Counted from the stretch's first letter, positions 52,156 to 61,280 are shown. The stretch: 64,000 nucleotides of DNA from Lentzea pudingi (GCF_014646255.1 NZ_BMNC01000006.1:391502-455501); one strand, 5' to 3'. Notes: generated by a model not told the origin, from the letters alone. Made by a program: numbers and translations.

Positions 52156-53003
52156 AAGATCGCAGAGCTGTGCTGGAAGGCGTGCTGGCCGCCGTGCTGG
52201 TCGGCGGGGCCGTGCTGCTGGCCGTGGCGATGCGCGACGGCGTGACCGAGGGCAGGCTGACCCTGCTCGCCACCCCGTCCGCACCGGACAGCGCCCAGTT
52301 CGGCGAGGTCACCTCGCTGGCGGCCCCGGCGGTGGTGCAACTGGTCCGCAGCCCGTCCGTGCTGGACGCGGCGGCGAAGGCGGCCGGCACCACGCCGGAC
52401 CGCCTGTCGGACGCCATCGCCGTCGAACTCGTCCCGGCCTCCGGCGTGGCCCGCATCTCGGTCCGCGCGGACTCGGTGCCGCACGCCGCCTCCGCCGTGA
52501 CGGCGGTGGCGCGGGCCGTGATCGAGGCCGACCTGCTGGCCCCGGCCGCGAGGTTCCGGCTCGTCGACCCGCTGCCGGAGACCACCCAGGTCTCACCGGA
52601 CTGGCGCCTCGCCACGGGCCTCGCGCTGGTGGCCGCGGTGATCGCCGGTGTCGCGGTGGTGGCGTTGCGCCGGGTGCGCGGCAACGTCGGTGCCGCCCTG
52701 TCGACCGCGGGCATCCGGCACCCCGTCGTCGTGGCTGCCGACGACGATCCTGAGTTGACCTCGCGGCTCGCGGCGTTGTGCGTGGCGGCGGCTCGGCCCG
52801 TGCGGGTGCTGCCGGTGAGCCCGTCGCTGGTGGAACGGGCGGAGGAACTGGCGCGGGCGTTGCCGGACAAGGCTTCCGAGCCCGCGGACGGGACGGCGGT
52901 GATCGCGGTCGCGTCCGCCGACAGGGCTCGGCGCAATGATCTGGCGACGGCGCTCGCGGTGCTGCCGGCCTCGTCGGTGCTGGTGGCGGTGGTGCTGGCG
53001 TGA
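52152..53003 (+). CDS. Wzz-like polysaccharide chain-length/export protein
   Basis: The 283-residue protein has an N-terminal TM segment (about 9-27), an extracytoplasmic alpha/beta domain with the SPSVLDAAAKAAG pattern of Wzz proteins, a second TM (about 150-175) and a cytoplasmic Rossmann-like tail lacking a P-loop. This fits a co-polymerase whose kinase part is degenerate. The ATG overlaps the preceding stop, and the repeat-protein gene overlaps its end by GTGA. Confidence 0.75.
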   Translation: MKDRRAVLEGVLAAVLVGGAVLLAVAMRDGVTEGRLTLLATPSAPDSAQFGEVTSLAAPAVVQLVRSPSVLDAAAKAAGTTPDRLSDAIAVELVPASGVARISVRADSVPHAASAVTAVARAVIEADLLAPAARFRLVDPLPETTQVSPDWRLATGLALVAAVIAGVAVVALRRVRGNVGAALSTAGIRHPVVVAADDDPELTSRLAALCVAAARPVRVLPVSPSLVERAEELARALPDKASEPADGTAVIAVASADRARRNDLATALAVLPASSVLVAVVLA

Positions 53004-53854
53004 GCACCCCGGCCGCACGTCCTGGCCCCGCCGGTGCTGCCGGTGCCGCCGGCGCGGTTGAGCACCCCGACCTCGTCGGTGCTGCCGGCGGTGGTGCCGG
53101 CGCGAGCATCCCGGCCGCACGTCCTGGCCCCGCTGGTACTGCCGGCGCGGTCGAGCACCCCGACCTCGTCGGTGCTGCCGGCGGTGGTGCCGGCGCGAGC
53201 ATCCCGGCCGCACGTCCTGGCCCCGCTGGTGCTGCCGGCGCGGTCGAGCACCCCGGCCTCGTCGGTGCTGCCGGCGGTGGTGCCGGCGCGAGCACCTCGG
53301 CCGCACGTCCTCGCCCCGCCAGTGCCGCCAGCGCGGTCGAGCACCCCGACCTCGGCACCGCTGCCGGCGATGGTGCCGGCATGAGCACTCCGGCCGCACG
53401 TCCTGGCCCCGCCAGTGCCGCCGGCGCAGTCGAACACCCCGGCCTCGGCGGTGCTGCCGGCGGTGGCGCCGGCATGAACACCCCGGCCGCACGTCCTCGC
53501 CCCGCCAGCGCCGCCGGCGCAGTCGAACACCCCGGCCTCGGCGGTGCTGCCGGCGGTGGCGCCGGCATGAACACCCCGGCCGCACGTCCTGACCCCGCCA
53601 GCGCCGCCGGCGCGGTCGAGCACCCCGACCTCGGCACCGCTGCCGGCAGCGGCGCCGGCGCGAGCACCCCGGAACTGTCAGACCCTCCTGAGACACTGGG
53701 AGTGGGGCCCGAGATCCCCCTGGGGGCCGGTGAGTCCGGATCGATTCGGATGGGCACCGTCCTCACCGCTGTCGGTCTCGCCGTGTCCGCCGCCTTGGCC
53801 GTGGTGACCGCCGTGGCCGCCATCTCGATCGTCCTGGCGGTGATCCCCGAATGA
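53000..53854 (+). CDS. Ala/Gly/Pro-rich tandem-repeat membrane protein
   Basis: Residues 1-221 are seven copies of a 31-residue unit (first copy 35), each containing AARPxPA, AVEHPxL and GAAGGGAGA-like parts. Residues 222-250 are acidic, and residues about 250-282 form one TM helix at the C-terminus. The frame is supported by GTGA overlap with the Wzz-like gene and ATGA overlap with the next gene. GC at third codon positions is visibly lower than in neighbouring genes, as expected of expanded repeats. Function is unknown; a surface spacer or assembly scaffold for the polysaccharide machine is possible. Confidence 0.65.
   Translation: MSTPAARPGPAGAAGAAGAVEHPDLVGAAGGGAGASIPAARPGPAGTAGAVEHPDLVGAAGGGAGASIPAARPGPAGAAGAVEHPGLVGAAGGGAGASTSAARPRPASAASAVEHPDLGTAAGDGAGMSTPAARPGPASAAGAVEHPGLGGAAGGGAGMNTPAARPRPASAAGAVEHPGLGGAAGGGAGMNTPAARPDPASAAGAVEHPDLGTAAGSGAGASTPELSDPPETLGVGPEIPLGAGESGSIRMGTVLTAVGLAVSAALAVVTAVAAISIVLAVIPE
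53009..53662 (+). repeat. 93-bp tandem repeat array, seven copies
   Basis: Seven direct repeats of 93 bp (31 codons) lie within the repeat-protein gene. Adjacent copies differ by a few bases. The period is a multiple of three, so copy-number change would keep the frame. Because all frames are open across it, long minus-strand frames also appear here. Confidence 0.9.
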
Positions 53855-55101
53855 TCACCACGACCAACCGCGCGAGCCTCGCCAAGACCATCGGCGTCGC
53901 CCTCGTGGCCGCCGCCGGCGCCCTCAGCGCGTTCCGTGCGCTCAAGCCGTCGTGGGAGGTGCCGCTGCCCACCGGGGCGAACCTCCCCGAAGAACGCATG
54001 CAGGACTTCCGCGACGCGCTCTACTTCCCGATCCGCGAGTTCCTCGGCGGCGGCAACCCGTACGACCCGGCGGTGATGTTCGAGCACTGGCCCGTGCGGC
54101 AGAACTTCAACCTCTACCAGCCCTACCACCTGGTGCTGCACCTGCCGTTCGCGCTGCCCGAGTACCGGGTGGGCGCGGTGGCGTTCGTGCTGGCGTGCCT
54201 GGTCCTCCTGATCGGGCTCGCCGTCATGGCCGCCGGACGCGCACGTCTGCCGCTCGTCGCGGGCACGGTCGTGATCAGCACGCTGCTGGTCACGAGTCAG
54301 GTCGGCAAGGCCCAGATGTACGTCGGGCAGGTCAACCCGCTGATCGCGGTCGGTGCGGCCGGGGCGTTGCTGTTGCGCACCAAGAGTCCCGCGTGGGCGT
54401 CGGCCGCGCTCGCGCTGGCCTGGTTGAAGCCGCAGTTCGGGCTTCCGCTGGCGCTGCTGCTGTTCGTGCGCGGTGATCGGAAGGTCGCGTTGCTGGGCAC
54501 GGCCATCGCGGCCGCGGCAAGCCTCCCGGTGGCCGCGCTCCTCGTCGTGAGGGGCGGCGGGGTCGGTGAGTTCCTCGACGTCATCTCGCGGAACCTGGAA
54601 TGGGCGAGCAGCACCGGGTACGGCGCGGTCGACTCCCTGACGGCGCAACGGGTCGACCTGCCTGCGGTGTTCTTCCGGACCACCGGGTGGCTGCCGCCCG
54701 CCGCGGAACTGGTGGCGCTGTGCGGAGTTCTCGCCACCACCGCTCTGCTGGCCCGCAAGCTCGACCGCACGGCGAACGGGGCCGAGGCAGCCGATCTGCT
54801 GACCTGCCTCGGCATCGTGGTCGCGCTCGTGCACCAGCCGGGCGACGTGCTGATCGCGGTGCCGGCGATGGTGGCGCTGGCCGTCGTGTGCTGGCGACGG
54901 CGCAAGGACAGCCACTGGCGGTGGGCCGGCGTGGCCACCCTGTTGCTCGTGGTTCCGTTCGCGCATCTGTACTTCGTGGACACGGTCATCAGGAACACCC
55001 TGGGAGCGCGGGCGAGCGTCACGCTGGACGGGGTCGCGGTCGTGGCCGCGTGGATCGCACTCGTGGTGTTCGCCGTGCGGCACGTCCGGCGCGCCGCATG
55101 A
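53851..55101 (+). CDS. GT87-like (DUF2029) membrane glycosyltransferase
   Basis: A GT-C type membrane protein (416 residues, about ten TM segments). The first extracytoplasmic loop has DFRDALYFPIREFLGGGNPYD, and GQVNPLIAVGA and WLKPQFGLPLALLL are further family landmarks. It probably adds a sugar from a polyprenyl-phosphate donor outside the membrane. It overlaps the repeat-protein and flippase genes (ATGA), deep in the exopolysaccharide operon. Confidence 0.83.
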   Translation: MITTTNRASLAKTIGVALVAAAGALSAFRALKPSWEVPLPTGANLPEERMQDFRDALYFPIREFLGGGNPYDPAVMFEHWPVRQNFNLYQPYHLVLHLPFALPEYRVGAVAFVLACLVLLIGLAVMAAGRARLPLVAGTVVISTLLVTSQVGKAQMYVGQVNPLIAVGAAGALLLRTKSPAWASAALALAWLKPQFGLPLALLLFVRGDRKVALLGTAIAAAASLPVAALLVVRGGGVGEFLDVISRNLEWASSTGYGAVDSLTAQRVDLPAVFFRTTGWLPPAAELVALCGVLATTALLARKLDRTANGAEAADLLTCLGIVVALVHQPGDVLIAVPAMVALAVVCWRRRKDSHWRWAGVATLLLVVPFAHLYFVDTVIRNTLGARASVTLDGVAVVAAWIALVVFAVRHVRRAA

Positions 55102-56498
55102 CAGACGTGGCGGTGCGGGGGTCGCTCTGGCTCTTCGCGGTCAACCTGGTGAGCAAGAGCAGCCAGGTCGTGGTGACCCTCGCGCTCGCCCTGTTCCTCA
55201 CGGAGGCCGACCTCGGCGCGGTGGCGCTGGTGGTGTCGGTCGTCAACATCGGTCAGGTCGTCCAGGCGATGGGCGTCTACGACATCGTCAGCCGCACCGC
55301 ATTGGACCCGGTGAAGACCGCCGGAACGGTGCTCACGATGAGCGTCGCGACCGGGGCGGTGCTGGCGGTCACCATCATCGCCGCCGCGAACCCCGTCGCC
55401 GCCGCGCTCGGGGCACCGGACGCGGCGGGCATGCTCCGGCTCGCGGCGCTCACCCTGCCGTTCACGGCGGCGGGCGGCGTGCAGATGGCGTTGATGCACC
55501 GCAACCTCGACTTCCGGCGGCGCATGCTCCCCGACGCGGGCGGCATGCTGATCGGCGCGGCGGTCACCGTCACGCTGGCGGCACGGGGAACCGGGCCCGA
55601 AGCGCTGGTCGTCGGCCTGCTGTGCACCGCGATCGCGCAACCCGTGCTCGCCGCCGTCGCCGGAGCGCGGATCCGGCCCACCTGGAACCGTGAAGCCGCA
55701 ACGGAAGCGGCGAGGTGGCTTGCCGTGGTGGGCCCCGGCGCGTTGATCGCCGTGCTGCTGATCAACGTCGACTACCTCGCGATCGGGCACGTCCTCGGGC
55801 CCGGGGCGGTGGGCGGGTACAGCCTCGCGTTCCGCATCGCCTGGGTGCCGTACATCCTGATCGCGGTCGTGCTGGGCGGGGTGCTGTTCCCGATCTGCGC
55901 CGAGCTGGTCCGAAGTGGACAGAGCAGCGCACTGCCGGACACCCTGCGGAGGTTCACCGTCGCGACCCTCGTGGTCACCGGCGGCCTGTACACGGCGGTC
56001 GCGCTGTCCGCGCACGGGATCGTGGTCCTCGGTGAGCAGTGGGCCGGTGCCGCCGGGCTCCTGGTCCTGCTGTGCGGCTACGGACTCGGCCTGGGCCTGC
56101 TGCACGTCTGGTACCAGGTGATCAGAGCCGCCGGGCACGCCCGCCAGTACCTCGCCCTCGAAGCCACCCACCTCGTCGCCCTGCTCACAGCGCTGGTCTT
56201 CACCACCGAACGCGGCCCGGCGGCGGTCGCCCTCACCCAGCTCATCGTGGTGTGGCTCCTGGTGCCGGTGACGTGGCTGGTCCTGCGGCGCAACGGGCTC
56301 GCGTTCCCCCTGCCGCTCCGCGCGATCGGCAGCGTCGCCGGAGCCGCGGGCGCGTGCCTCGCCGTCGACCTGGTCCTGCCGGACAGCACCGGCGTCGCGG
56401 GCCTGGTCGCCACCGGCCTGCTGCTGCTCGCCACCTACTGCGCGATCGCCCTTCCCCTCAACCGCAGCGTCCTCATCGGACTGAAGGAGCGCGCGTGA
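55098..56498 (+). CDS. Wzx-type lipid-linked oligosaccharide flippase
   Basis: The 466-residue protein has 12-14 TM segments of the MOP/polysaccharide-exporter fold (GSLWLFAVNLVSKSSQVV at the N-terminus, DYLAIGHVLGPGAVGGYSLA). It would flip undecaprenyl-linked repeat units across the membrane for the ligase/polymerase encoded upstream. It is translationally coupled to the genes before and after. Confidence 0.9.
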   Translation: MTDVAVRGSLWLFAVNLVSKSSQVVVTLALALFLTEADLGAVALVVSVVNIGQVVQAMGVYDIVSRTALDPVKTAGTVLTMSVATGAVLAVTIIAAANPVAAALGAPDAAGMLRLAALTLPFTAAGGVQMALMHRNLDFRRRMLPDAGGMLIGAAVTVTLAARGTGPEALVVGLLCTAIAQPVLAAVAGARIRPTWNREAATEAARWLAVVGPGALIAVLLINVDYLAIGHVLGPGAVGGYSLAFRIAWVPYILIAVVLGGVLFPICAELVRSGQSSALPDTLRRFTVATLVVTGGLYTAVALSAHGIVVLGEQWAGAAGLLVLLCGYGLGLGLLHVWYQVIRAAGHARQYLALEATHLVALLTALVFTTERGPAAVALTQLIVVWLLVPVTWLVLRRNGLAFPLPLRAIGSVAGAAGACLAVDLVLPDSTGVAGLVATGLLLLATYCAIALPLNRSVLIGLKERA

Positions 56499-57562
56499 AG
56501 ATCGTCCACGTGACGCAGCCGGTCGAGGCCGGGGTCGCCGTCGTGGTCCTCGACCTGGCCCTGGCACAGCGACGACAGGGCTGGGACGTCAGCATCGCCT
56601 GCCCGCCCACCGGCTGGCTGCCGGACGAGGCCACCAAAGCCGGCGTCCCGGTGCACGCCTGGCACGCCACCCGGACGCCCGGCCCGAACACCGCCCGGGA
56701 ACTCCGCTCACTCCGCCAGATCCTCAAAGCGAACCGCCCGGACGTCGTGCACCTGCACAGCTCCAAGGCAGGCCTGGCCAGGCTCGTCCTGCGCGGCCGC
56801 ACCCCGACGATCTTCCAGCCCCACCTGTGGTCGTTCCGCGTCGCCACCGGCCTGCTCAGCCGGGCCTCCCGGTTCTGGGAGGCCCAGGCCTCCCGCTGGA
56901 CGACCCTGCTCCTGTGCGTCAGCGACGACGAGCTCGAGGCCGGCCGCAAAGCAGCCGTCACCGCGAAAGCCGTGGTCGTCTGCAACGGCGTCGACACCCG
57001 GCGCCTGAGCCCGCGGCCCAAGTCCCACGACACCCCCACGGCGTTGTGCGTAGGACGGCTGGCCCACCAGAAGGGCCAGGACCTGCTGCTCGAAGCCTGG
57101 CCCCACGTGCTCGCGAAGGTCCCAGACGCCGAACTCCTGCTCGTCGGCGACGGTCCGATGGCCGGCCGGCTCCAGGCCACCGCACACCCGAACACCCGCT
57201 GGCACGGCCACAGCGACGAGGTCGAGAGCTTCTACGCCGAGGCCGACGTCGTGGTCCTGCCCTCCCGCGCCGAAGGCATGGCGCTGGTGCCGCTGGAAGC
57301 CATGGCCTGCGGACGCTCCGTCGTCGCGTTCGACGTAGAAGGCGTCGCGCAGAGCCTTGGCGACGCGGGCGAGGTGGTCCCGGCAGGAGACACGAAAGCC
57401 CTGGCGCAAGCGATTGCGCTGCGCCTGTCAGACCCGGAGCTCGCGGCCGCTGAAGGCAAACGGGGCCGGCACAGGGCCGAGACGCTGTTCGACCGCCACC
57501 GCATGACCGACCAGATCCTGACGCTCACCGCGAAGCTGGTCACCGAGGAAGGACGACGTTGA
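56495..57562 (+). CDS. GT4-family glycosyltransferase, 3' end abutting the IS element
   Basis: A GT-B enzyme of 355 residues. The C-terminal donor domain has CVGRLAHQKGQDLL, VGDGPM, and PSRAEGMALVPLEAMACG. The GTG at 56495 follows AAGGAG and overlaps the flippase stop. The stop codon TGA (57560-57562) lies in the TTGA that looks like the outer end of the IS605-type element, so the last residues may have been replaced when it inserted. The domain itself looks complete. Confidence 0.9.
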   Translation: MKIVHVTQPVEAGVAVVVLDLALAQRRQGWDVSIACPPTGWLPDEATKAGVPVHAWHATRTPGPNTARELRSLRQILKANRPDVVHLHSSKAGLARLVLRGRTPTIFQPHLWSFRVATGLLSRASRFWEAQASRWTTLLLCVSDDELEAGRKAAVTAKAVVVCNGVDTRRLSPRPKSHDTPTALCVGRLAHQKGQDLLLEAWPHVLAKVPDAELLLVGDGPMAGRLQATAHPNTRWHGHSDEVESFYAEADVVVLPSRAEGMALVPLEAMACGRSVVAFDVEGVAQSLGDAGEVVPAGDTKALAQAIALRLSDPELAAAEGKRGRHRAETLFDRHRMTDQILTLTAKLVTEEGRR

Positions 57563-57700
57563 CTTCCTCCCCCTCCTAGGGAGGGGGATTCCCCATCGGG
57601 CTCGCGCCCGACAGTTCCTGTTTCTTCCCCTCGGAAGGGGGTTTCGACAGTTGCCTCGCCGACTGGTGCCGGGTTGGTCTGACACCGTCTCCGCAGGCTG
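57559..57700 (-). ncRNA. Predicted omega RNA (reRNA) at the tnpB 3' end
   Basis: TnpB proteins use a guide RNA that spans the 3' end of tnpB and the right end of the element. The right-end hairpin at 57568-57588 overlaps the tnpB stop codon, as expected for the scaffold. The guide would then come from flanking DNA below 57559, inside the glycosyltransferase gene. The 5' limit is arbitrary; no transcript evidence exists. Confidence 0.3.
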
Positions 57701-58805
57701 TGACCGCGAGCCCCGCGGCCAGGATGGTGCGGGCCGCGTTGATGTCGCGGTCGTGGACGGTACCGCAGCGGCAGGTCCAGGTCCGGATGGTCAACGGCAG
57801 CCGGTCGAGCAGGTGCCCGCGGGCCGAGCAGGTCTTGCTGCTGGGAAACCAACGGTCGATCGCCACGAGCCGACGGCCGTACCACCGGGCCTTGTAGTCC
57901 AGCATCGCCCGCAGCTCGGCCCAGCTCGCATCGCTGATCGCGCGGGCCAGCCTGGCGTTCTTCACCATGTTCCGCACGGCGAGGTCCTCGATCACGATCG
58001 TTTGGTTCTCACGAACGAGTCGGGTGCTGACCTTGTGCAGGTGATCACGGCGGCGATCGGCGACGCGGGCGTGGACCCGAGCGACCCACAACCGGGCCTT
58101 GATCCGGTTCCTACTGCCTTTCTGCTTGCGCGCCAACGCTTTCTGGGCTTTCGCGAGCCGTGCCCGGTCTCGGTCGCCGTGCTTCGGGTTGGTGATCTTC
58201 TCGCCGGTCGACAGGGTCAGCAGTGTCGTGATGCCCGCGTCGACACCGACCGCCGTGGTGGATGGCGGCAGGTGCTCGACGGTGGTCTCCACCAGGATCG
58301 AGACGTGCCAGCGGCCGGCCGGGTCACGCGAGACCGTCACCGTGGACGGCTCCGCGCCCTCGGGCAGCGGACGCGACCAGCGAATGTCCAGCGGCTCAGT
58401 CATCTTCGCCAGGGTCAACTGCCCATCACGCCACCGGAACGCCGACCGCGTGTACTCCGCCGAGGCCTTGCCGCGCTTGCGGGACTTGAACCTGGGGTAC
58501 TTCGCCCGCTTCTCCCAGAACGAAGCGAAAGCACCCTGCAGATGCCGCAGGCACTGCTGCAGAGGCACGCTCGACACCTCGGTGAGGAACGCGTACTCGC
58601 CAGACTTCGTCCACCCCGTCAGCAGTGCCGACGTCTGGACGTAGCCGACCCGTTCCCGCCGCTGGGACCACGCCTCAGTCCGAACCTCCAGCGCCCGGTT
58701 GTACACCAGCCGAACACAGCCGAACGTGCGCAGCAGCTCCTGCTCCTGCGCGGAAGTCGGATAGAAGCGGTATTTGAACGCCCGCTTCACCACAGACTCC
58801 GCCAT
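57576..58805 (-). CDS. tnpB: TnpB-family RNA-guided nuclease (IS605 OrfB)
   Basis: A 409-residue TnpB. The HTH-like N-terminus (KYRFYPTSAQEQELLRTFG) is followed by RuvC residues D189 (GVDAG), E273 (IEDL) and D354 (HDRDINAA). The zinc ribbon has C326, then Arg329 where the second Cys is normally found (CSARGH), then C345 and C347. The nuclease residues look complete but the zinc site is damaged. The 3' end reads into the right-end hairpin, which holds its stop codon. It is probably a decaying or domesticated copy. Confidence 0.92.
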   Translation of the reverse strand: MAESVVKRAFKYRFYPTSAQEQELLRTFGCVRLVYNRALEVRTEAWSQRRERVGYVQTSALLTGWTKSGEYAFLTEVSSVPLQQCLRHLQGAFASFWEKRAKYPRFKSRKRGKASAEYTRSAFRWRDGQLTLAKMTEPLDIRWSRPLPEGAEPSTVTVSRDPAGRWHVSILVETTVEHLPPSTTAVGVDAGITTLLTLSTGEKITNPKHGDRDRARLAKAQKALARKQKGSRNRIKARLWVARVHARVADRRRDHLHKVSTRLVRENQTIVIEDLAVRNMVKNARLARAISDASWAELRAMLDYKARWYGRRLVAIDRWFPSSKTCSARGHLLDRLPLTIRTWTCRCGTVHDRDINAARTILAAGLAVTACGDGVRPTRHQSARQLSKPPSEGKKQELSGASPMGNPPP

Positions 58806-58963
58806 GCCTCACATGTTACTCCAGGTAATTGTGAGCCTGCGGCGAGTGATACAGGAACACGGCGAGTCAACCTTGACCGCTGATCACCGCACCATGCCCC
58901 TGCTCCGCAGGAGCTCATTTCCTCCCCGGCCTGAAGACCGGGATCATCTACGAAGGAGGCCTG

Positions 58964-60061
58964 ATGACACGGATCGCCTACCTGCTCACCCAGGACAGCG
59001 GTGGCCCGGTGGACGTGACGGTGCGCCTGGCCGCCGCGCTGGCCAAGTCGGGTGACGCCGAGGTGCGCGTGTTCGGCCCGCGACCGAGGCGTGGCGCCGA
59101 GCTGATCGACCCGTTCTTCGAGGAGACCCTGGTGATGCGCAAGGGGGACGTGGCCGCCGCACGCCAGGCGCGCGCCGCGATCAAGGCGTGGCACCCGGAC
59201 GTGGTGCACGCCCAGGACCGCCGCTCCGGACTGGTCAGCGCTGGCCTCGCGACCACCGGCACCAAGATCGTGCACACCTACCACGGCGTGCCCGACGAGG
59301 TGGCCGAGCCGTGGTTCCGCAACGTCCGCGGCGCCACCCCTCCCCCGGCCTACACCAGGGCGGTGCTGGCCGCCGACGCCGCCGTCGCGCGGGTCGTGCA
59401 CCGGACCGTCGTCCCCGCCAGGGAGATGGGCCGGTTCCTGCGCGAACGGCTCTACGTGCCCCCGCACCGCATGACGCACATCGACAACTGCGTCGAGGTC
59501 GGCGCCGCGAGCCCGCCCGCCGAGCCGGTCCGCAAGATCATCTTCGTGGGTCTCCTGGTGGAGCGCAAAGGTTTGTTGAACCTGCTGGACGCGCTGGAGA
59601 CCGCGATGCCGGAGGACGCCACGCTGACGGTCGTCGGCGACGGTCCGCAAAGGCTTCAGGCGGAGGGCAGGGTCACGCGCAGGGGCCTCACGAACAGGGT
59701 GGAGTTCCTGGGCTTCCGCAGCGACGTCCCCGAACTGCTGCTGGAGCACGACGCCCTGGTGCTGCCGTCCACAATGGAGCAGCAGCCGCTCGTGGTCGCG
59801 GAGGCCATGGCCGCGGGCAAACCCGTGATCGCCACGGACACCGGCGGTGTCGCGGACATGCTGGGCATCCCCGGCGACGACTGCCCGAAGCCCGGGGACG
59901 TGCCCGCGCTCGCGGCACGGCTGGCAGCGCTGTTCGCCGACCCCGATCCCGCGAGCACCGGCGACCGGCTCGCCGCGCGGGCACGGGAGCGGTTCACGCC
60001 GGAGGTCTGCGCCCGCAGGCACCTCGACCTCTACCGCAAGCTCACCGCCGCGGGCCGTTGA
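58964..60061 (+). CDS. GT4-family glycosyltransferase
   Basis: A GT-B enzyme of 365 residues. The N-terminus RIAYLLTQDSGGPVDVTV is followed by a donor domain with FVGLLVERKGLLNLLDAL, VVGDGP, and STMEQQPLVVAEAMAAGKPV. GAAGGAGG precedes the ATG and lies next to the IS left end, so the gene probably belonged to the operon ending at 57562 before the insertion. Its end overlaps the convergent hydrolase gene by 20 nt. Confidence 0.92.
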   Translation: MTRIAYLLTQDSGGPVDVTVRLAAALAKSGDAEVRVFGPRPRRGAELIDPFFEETLVMRKGDVAAARQARAAIKAWHPDVVHAQDRRSGLVSAGLATTGTKIVHTYHGVPDEVAEPWFRNVRGATPPPAYTRAVLAADAAVARVVHRTVVPAREMGRFLRERLYVPPHRMTHIDNCVEVGAASPPAEPVRKIIFVGLLVERKGLLNLLDALETAMPEDATLTVVGDGPQRLQAEGRVTRRGLTNRVEFLGFRSDVPELLLEHDALVLPSTMEQQPLVVAEAMAAGKPVIATDTGGVADMLGIPGDDCPKPGDVPALAARLAALFADPDPASTGDRLAARARERFTPEVCARRHLDLYRKLTAAGR

Positions 60062-61280
60062 CCAGCACCACCGCGTCGGCCGCCGGCAGGTCGAGCTTGG
60101 TGGGAGCCGCCTCGCCCCTGAGCGTCACGAGGCCCGGCGGAGGCGTCAGCAGCACGGACGTCTTCGTCGGGTTCACGGCCACCCAGCCTCCCGAGTAGCG
60201 GCGGTGCCACACGCCACTGGGCAGGCGGTTGGCCGTCTCGACGGCCTCGCCGAGCCGCGCGTCCTGGTACAGCGACCAGTACGGGTTCTTGTAGTCGGGC
60301 TGAGCCCTGGTCCAGCACGTGTGGGGGCTCGCGAGGAGCGCGGCCGAGGCGTACCCGACGCGTTCCTCCTTCTCCGTCTTCGTGTGCGTGATCAGCAACA
60401 GCCAGGACTCGCCGAGCGCGGCCTGGGCGCGCTGCTCCTTGAACTGGTTGCCCTGGAACGTGATCAGCTCACCGGTGCCGTCGTCGCCCCGCAGGCCGAA
60501 GTTCTCCTCCATCGCGCCCGCGTACCGGGAGTGCGCCGACCAGCGGCCAGGGGTGAGCTGCGACTCGGAGACGTTGGGGATCAGCATCTTCCCGGCCTTC
60601 TCCAGGGCGTCACCGGTGAGCTGGAGCATGCCGTCGAGGCCGTCGCGCAGCAGCCGGTCCGTCCCGGCGGCGTCCGCGGTCCCCGCGAGCACGCCGGACG
60701 AGTAGTACTTGAGCGAGCTGAAGTCGTTGTCCGCCAGCACGCCGTCCCAGCCCTCGCGCAGCACCTCGCCGACGACCGCGTCCGCCCACGCCTTCTGGTA
60801 GGCCGGGTCCCACACCGTCATCTGCCAGTGCTTCGGGTAGCCGTCCCACTCGATGCGCTTGCCGAGCGTGTTGGTCGCGAACCACGCCGGCTGCTTCTTC
60901 TCCGCCGCGACGTACCCGACCCCTGTGGGCAGGTACCGGGCGTCCCGATCACCCTCGACCGCGCCGTAGTAGCTGCGGGTGCTGGAGAAGTCCTTGTACA
61001 CCAGCACTTTGACCTTGGGGTTCAGCTCGTGGAGCTTGCGCATGGCCGCCGTCTCCCACGCGTTGAGCACGACGACGTCGTAGTGCTTGGCGGCGGCCCT
61101 GATCTCCCACGACGAGGGCGAGTCGCCGATGCCGTACCACCACGCGCAGGGCGCGAGGGCCTTCGGCATCGGCCCCGTGATGATCGGGTCCGACTCGGCG
61201 GCGCTGACCGCACACGCACTCGAAAGAAGTACGCAGGCGACAGCGATGAATCGACTTATCAGCGATTTCTCCGACAACAC
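60042..61280 (-). CDS. Secreted putative glycoside hydrolase (GHL15-like)
   Basis: The 412-residue protein has an N-terminal signal peptide (about 1-28). Its barrel-like domain, with WWYGIG, VLVYKDFSSTRSY and GVLADNDFSS, resembles the putative glycoside hydrolase family GHL15. DND near residue 190 is a candidate acid site. It may trim the polysaccharide made by the cluster. The GTG start at 61280 lies inside the 3' end of the sugar transferase gene (22-nt overlap), so the two are co-transcribed. Confidence 0.75.
   Translation of the reverse strand: MLSEKSLISRFIAVACVLLSSACAVSAAESDPIITGPMPKALAPCAWWYGIGDSPSSWEIRAAAKHYDVVVLNAWETAAMRKLHELNPKVKVLVYKDFSSTRSYYGAVEGDRDARYLPTGVGYVAAEKKQPAWFATNTLGKRIEWDGYPKHWQMTVWDPAYQKAWADAVVGEVLREGWDGVLADNDFSSLKYYSSGVLAGTADAAGTDRLLRDGLDGMLQLTGDALEKAGKMLIPNVSESQLTPGRWSAHSRYAGAMEENFGLRGDDGTGELITFQGNQFKEQRAQAALGESWLLLITHTKTEKEERVGYASAALLASPHTCWTRAQPDYKNPYWSLYQDARLGEAVETANRLPSGVWHRRYSGGWVAVNPTKTSVLLTPPPGLVTLRGEAAPTKLDLPAADAVVLVNGPRR

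Larger units (their letters stand above)
57559..58945 (-). mobile_element. IS605/IS1341-type element (tnpB only)
   Basis: The element separates two glycosyltransferase genes of one operon. The right end has a perfect 9-bp hairpin (TCCCCCTCC / GGAGGGGGA, 57568-57588) and ends in TCAA on the minus strand, as IS608 right ends do. The left end has a CCCGG/CCGGG hairpin (58925-58942) next to GGAAATGAGC. No tnpA (Y1 transposase) is present, so it would need one in trans. Outer boundaries are estimated from these hairpins. Confidence 0.7.

Noticed and set aside
53009..53662. CRISPR array
   Set aside because: The units are directly abutting 93-bp copies with no unique spacers and no cas genes nearby.
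52309..55083. Long minus-strand frames across the 93-bp repeats
   Set aside because: A repeat whose period is a multiple of three stays open in every frame. The plus-strand frame is the one with stop/start overlaps to both neighbours and a TM tail.
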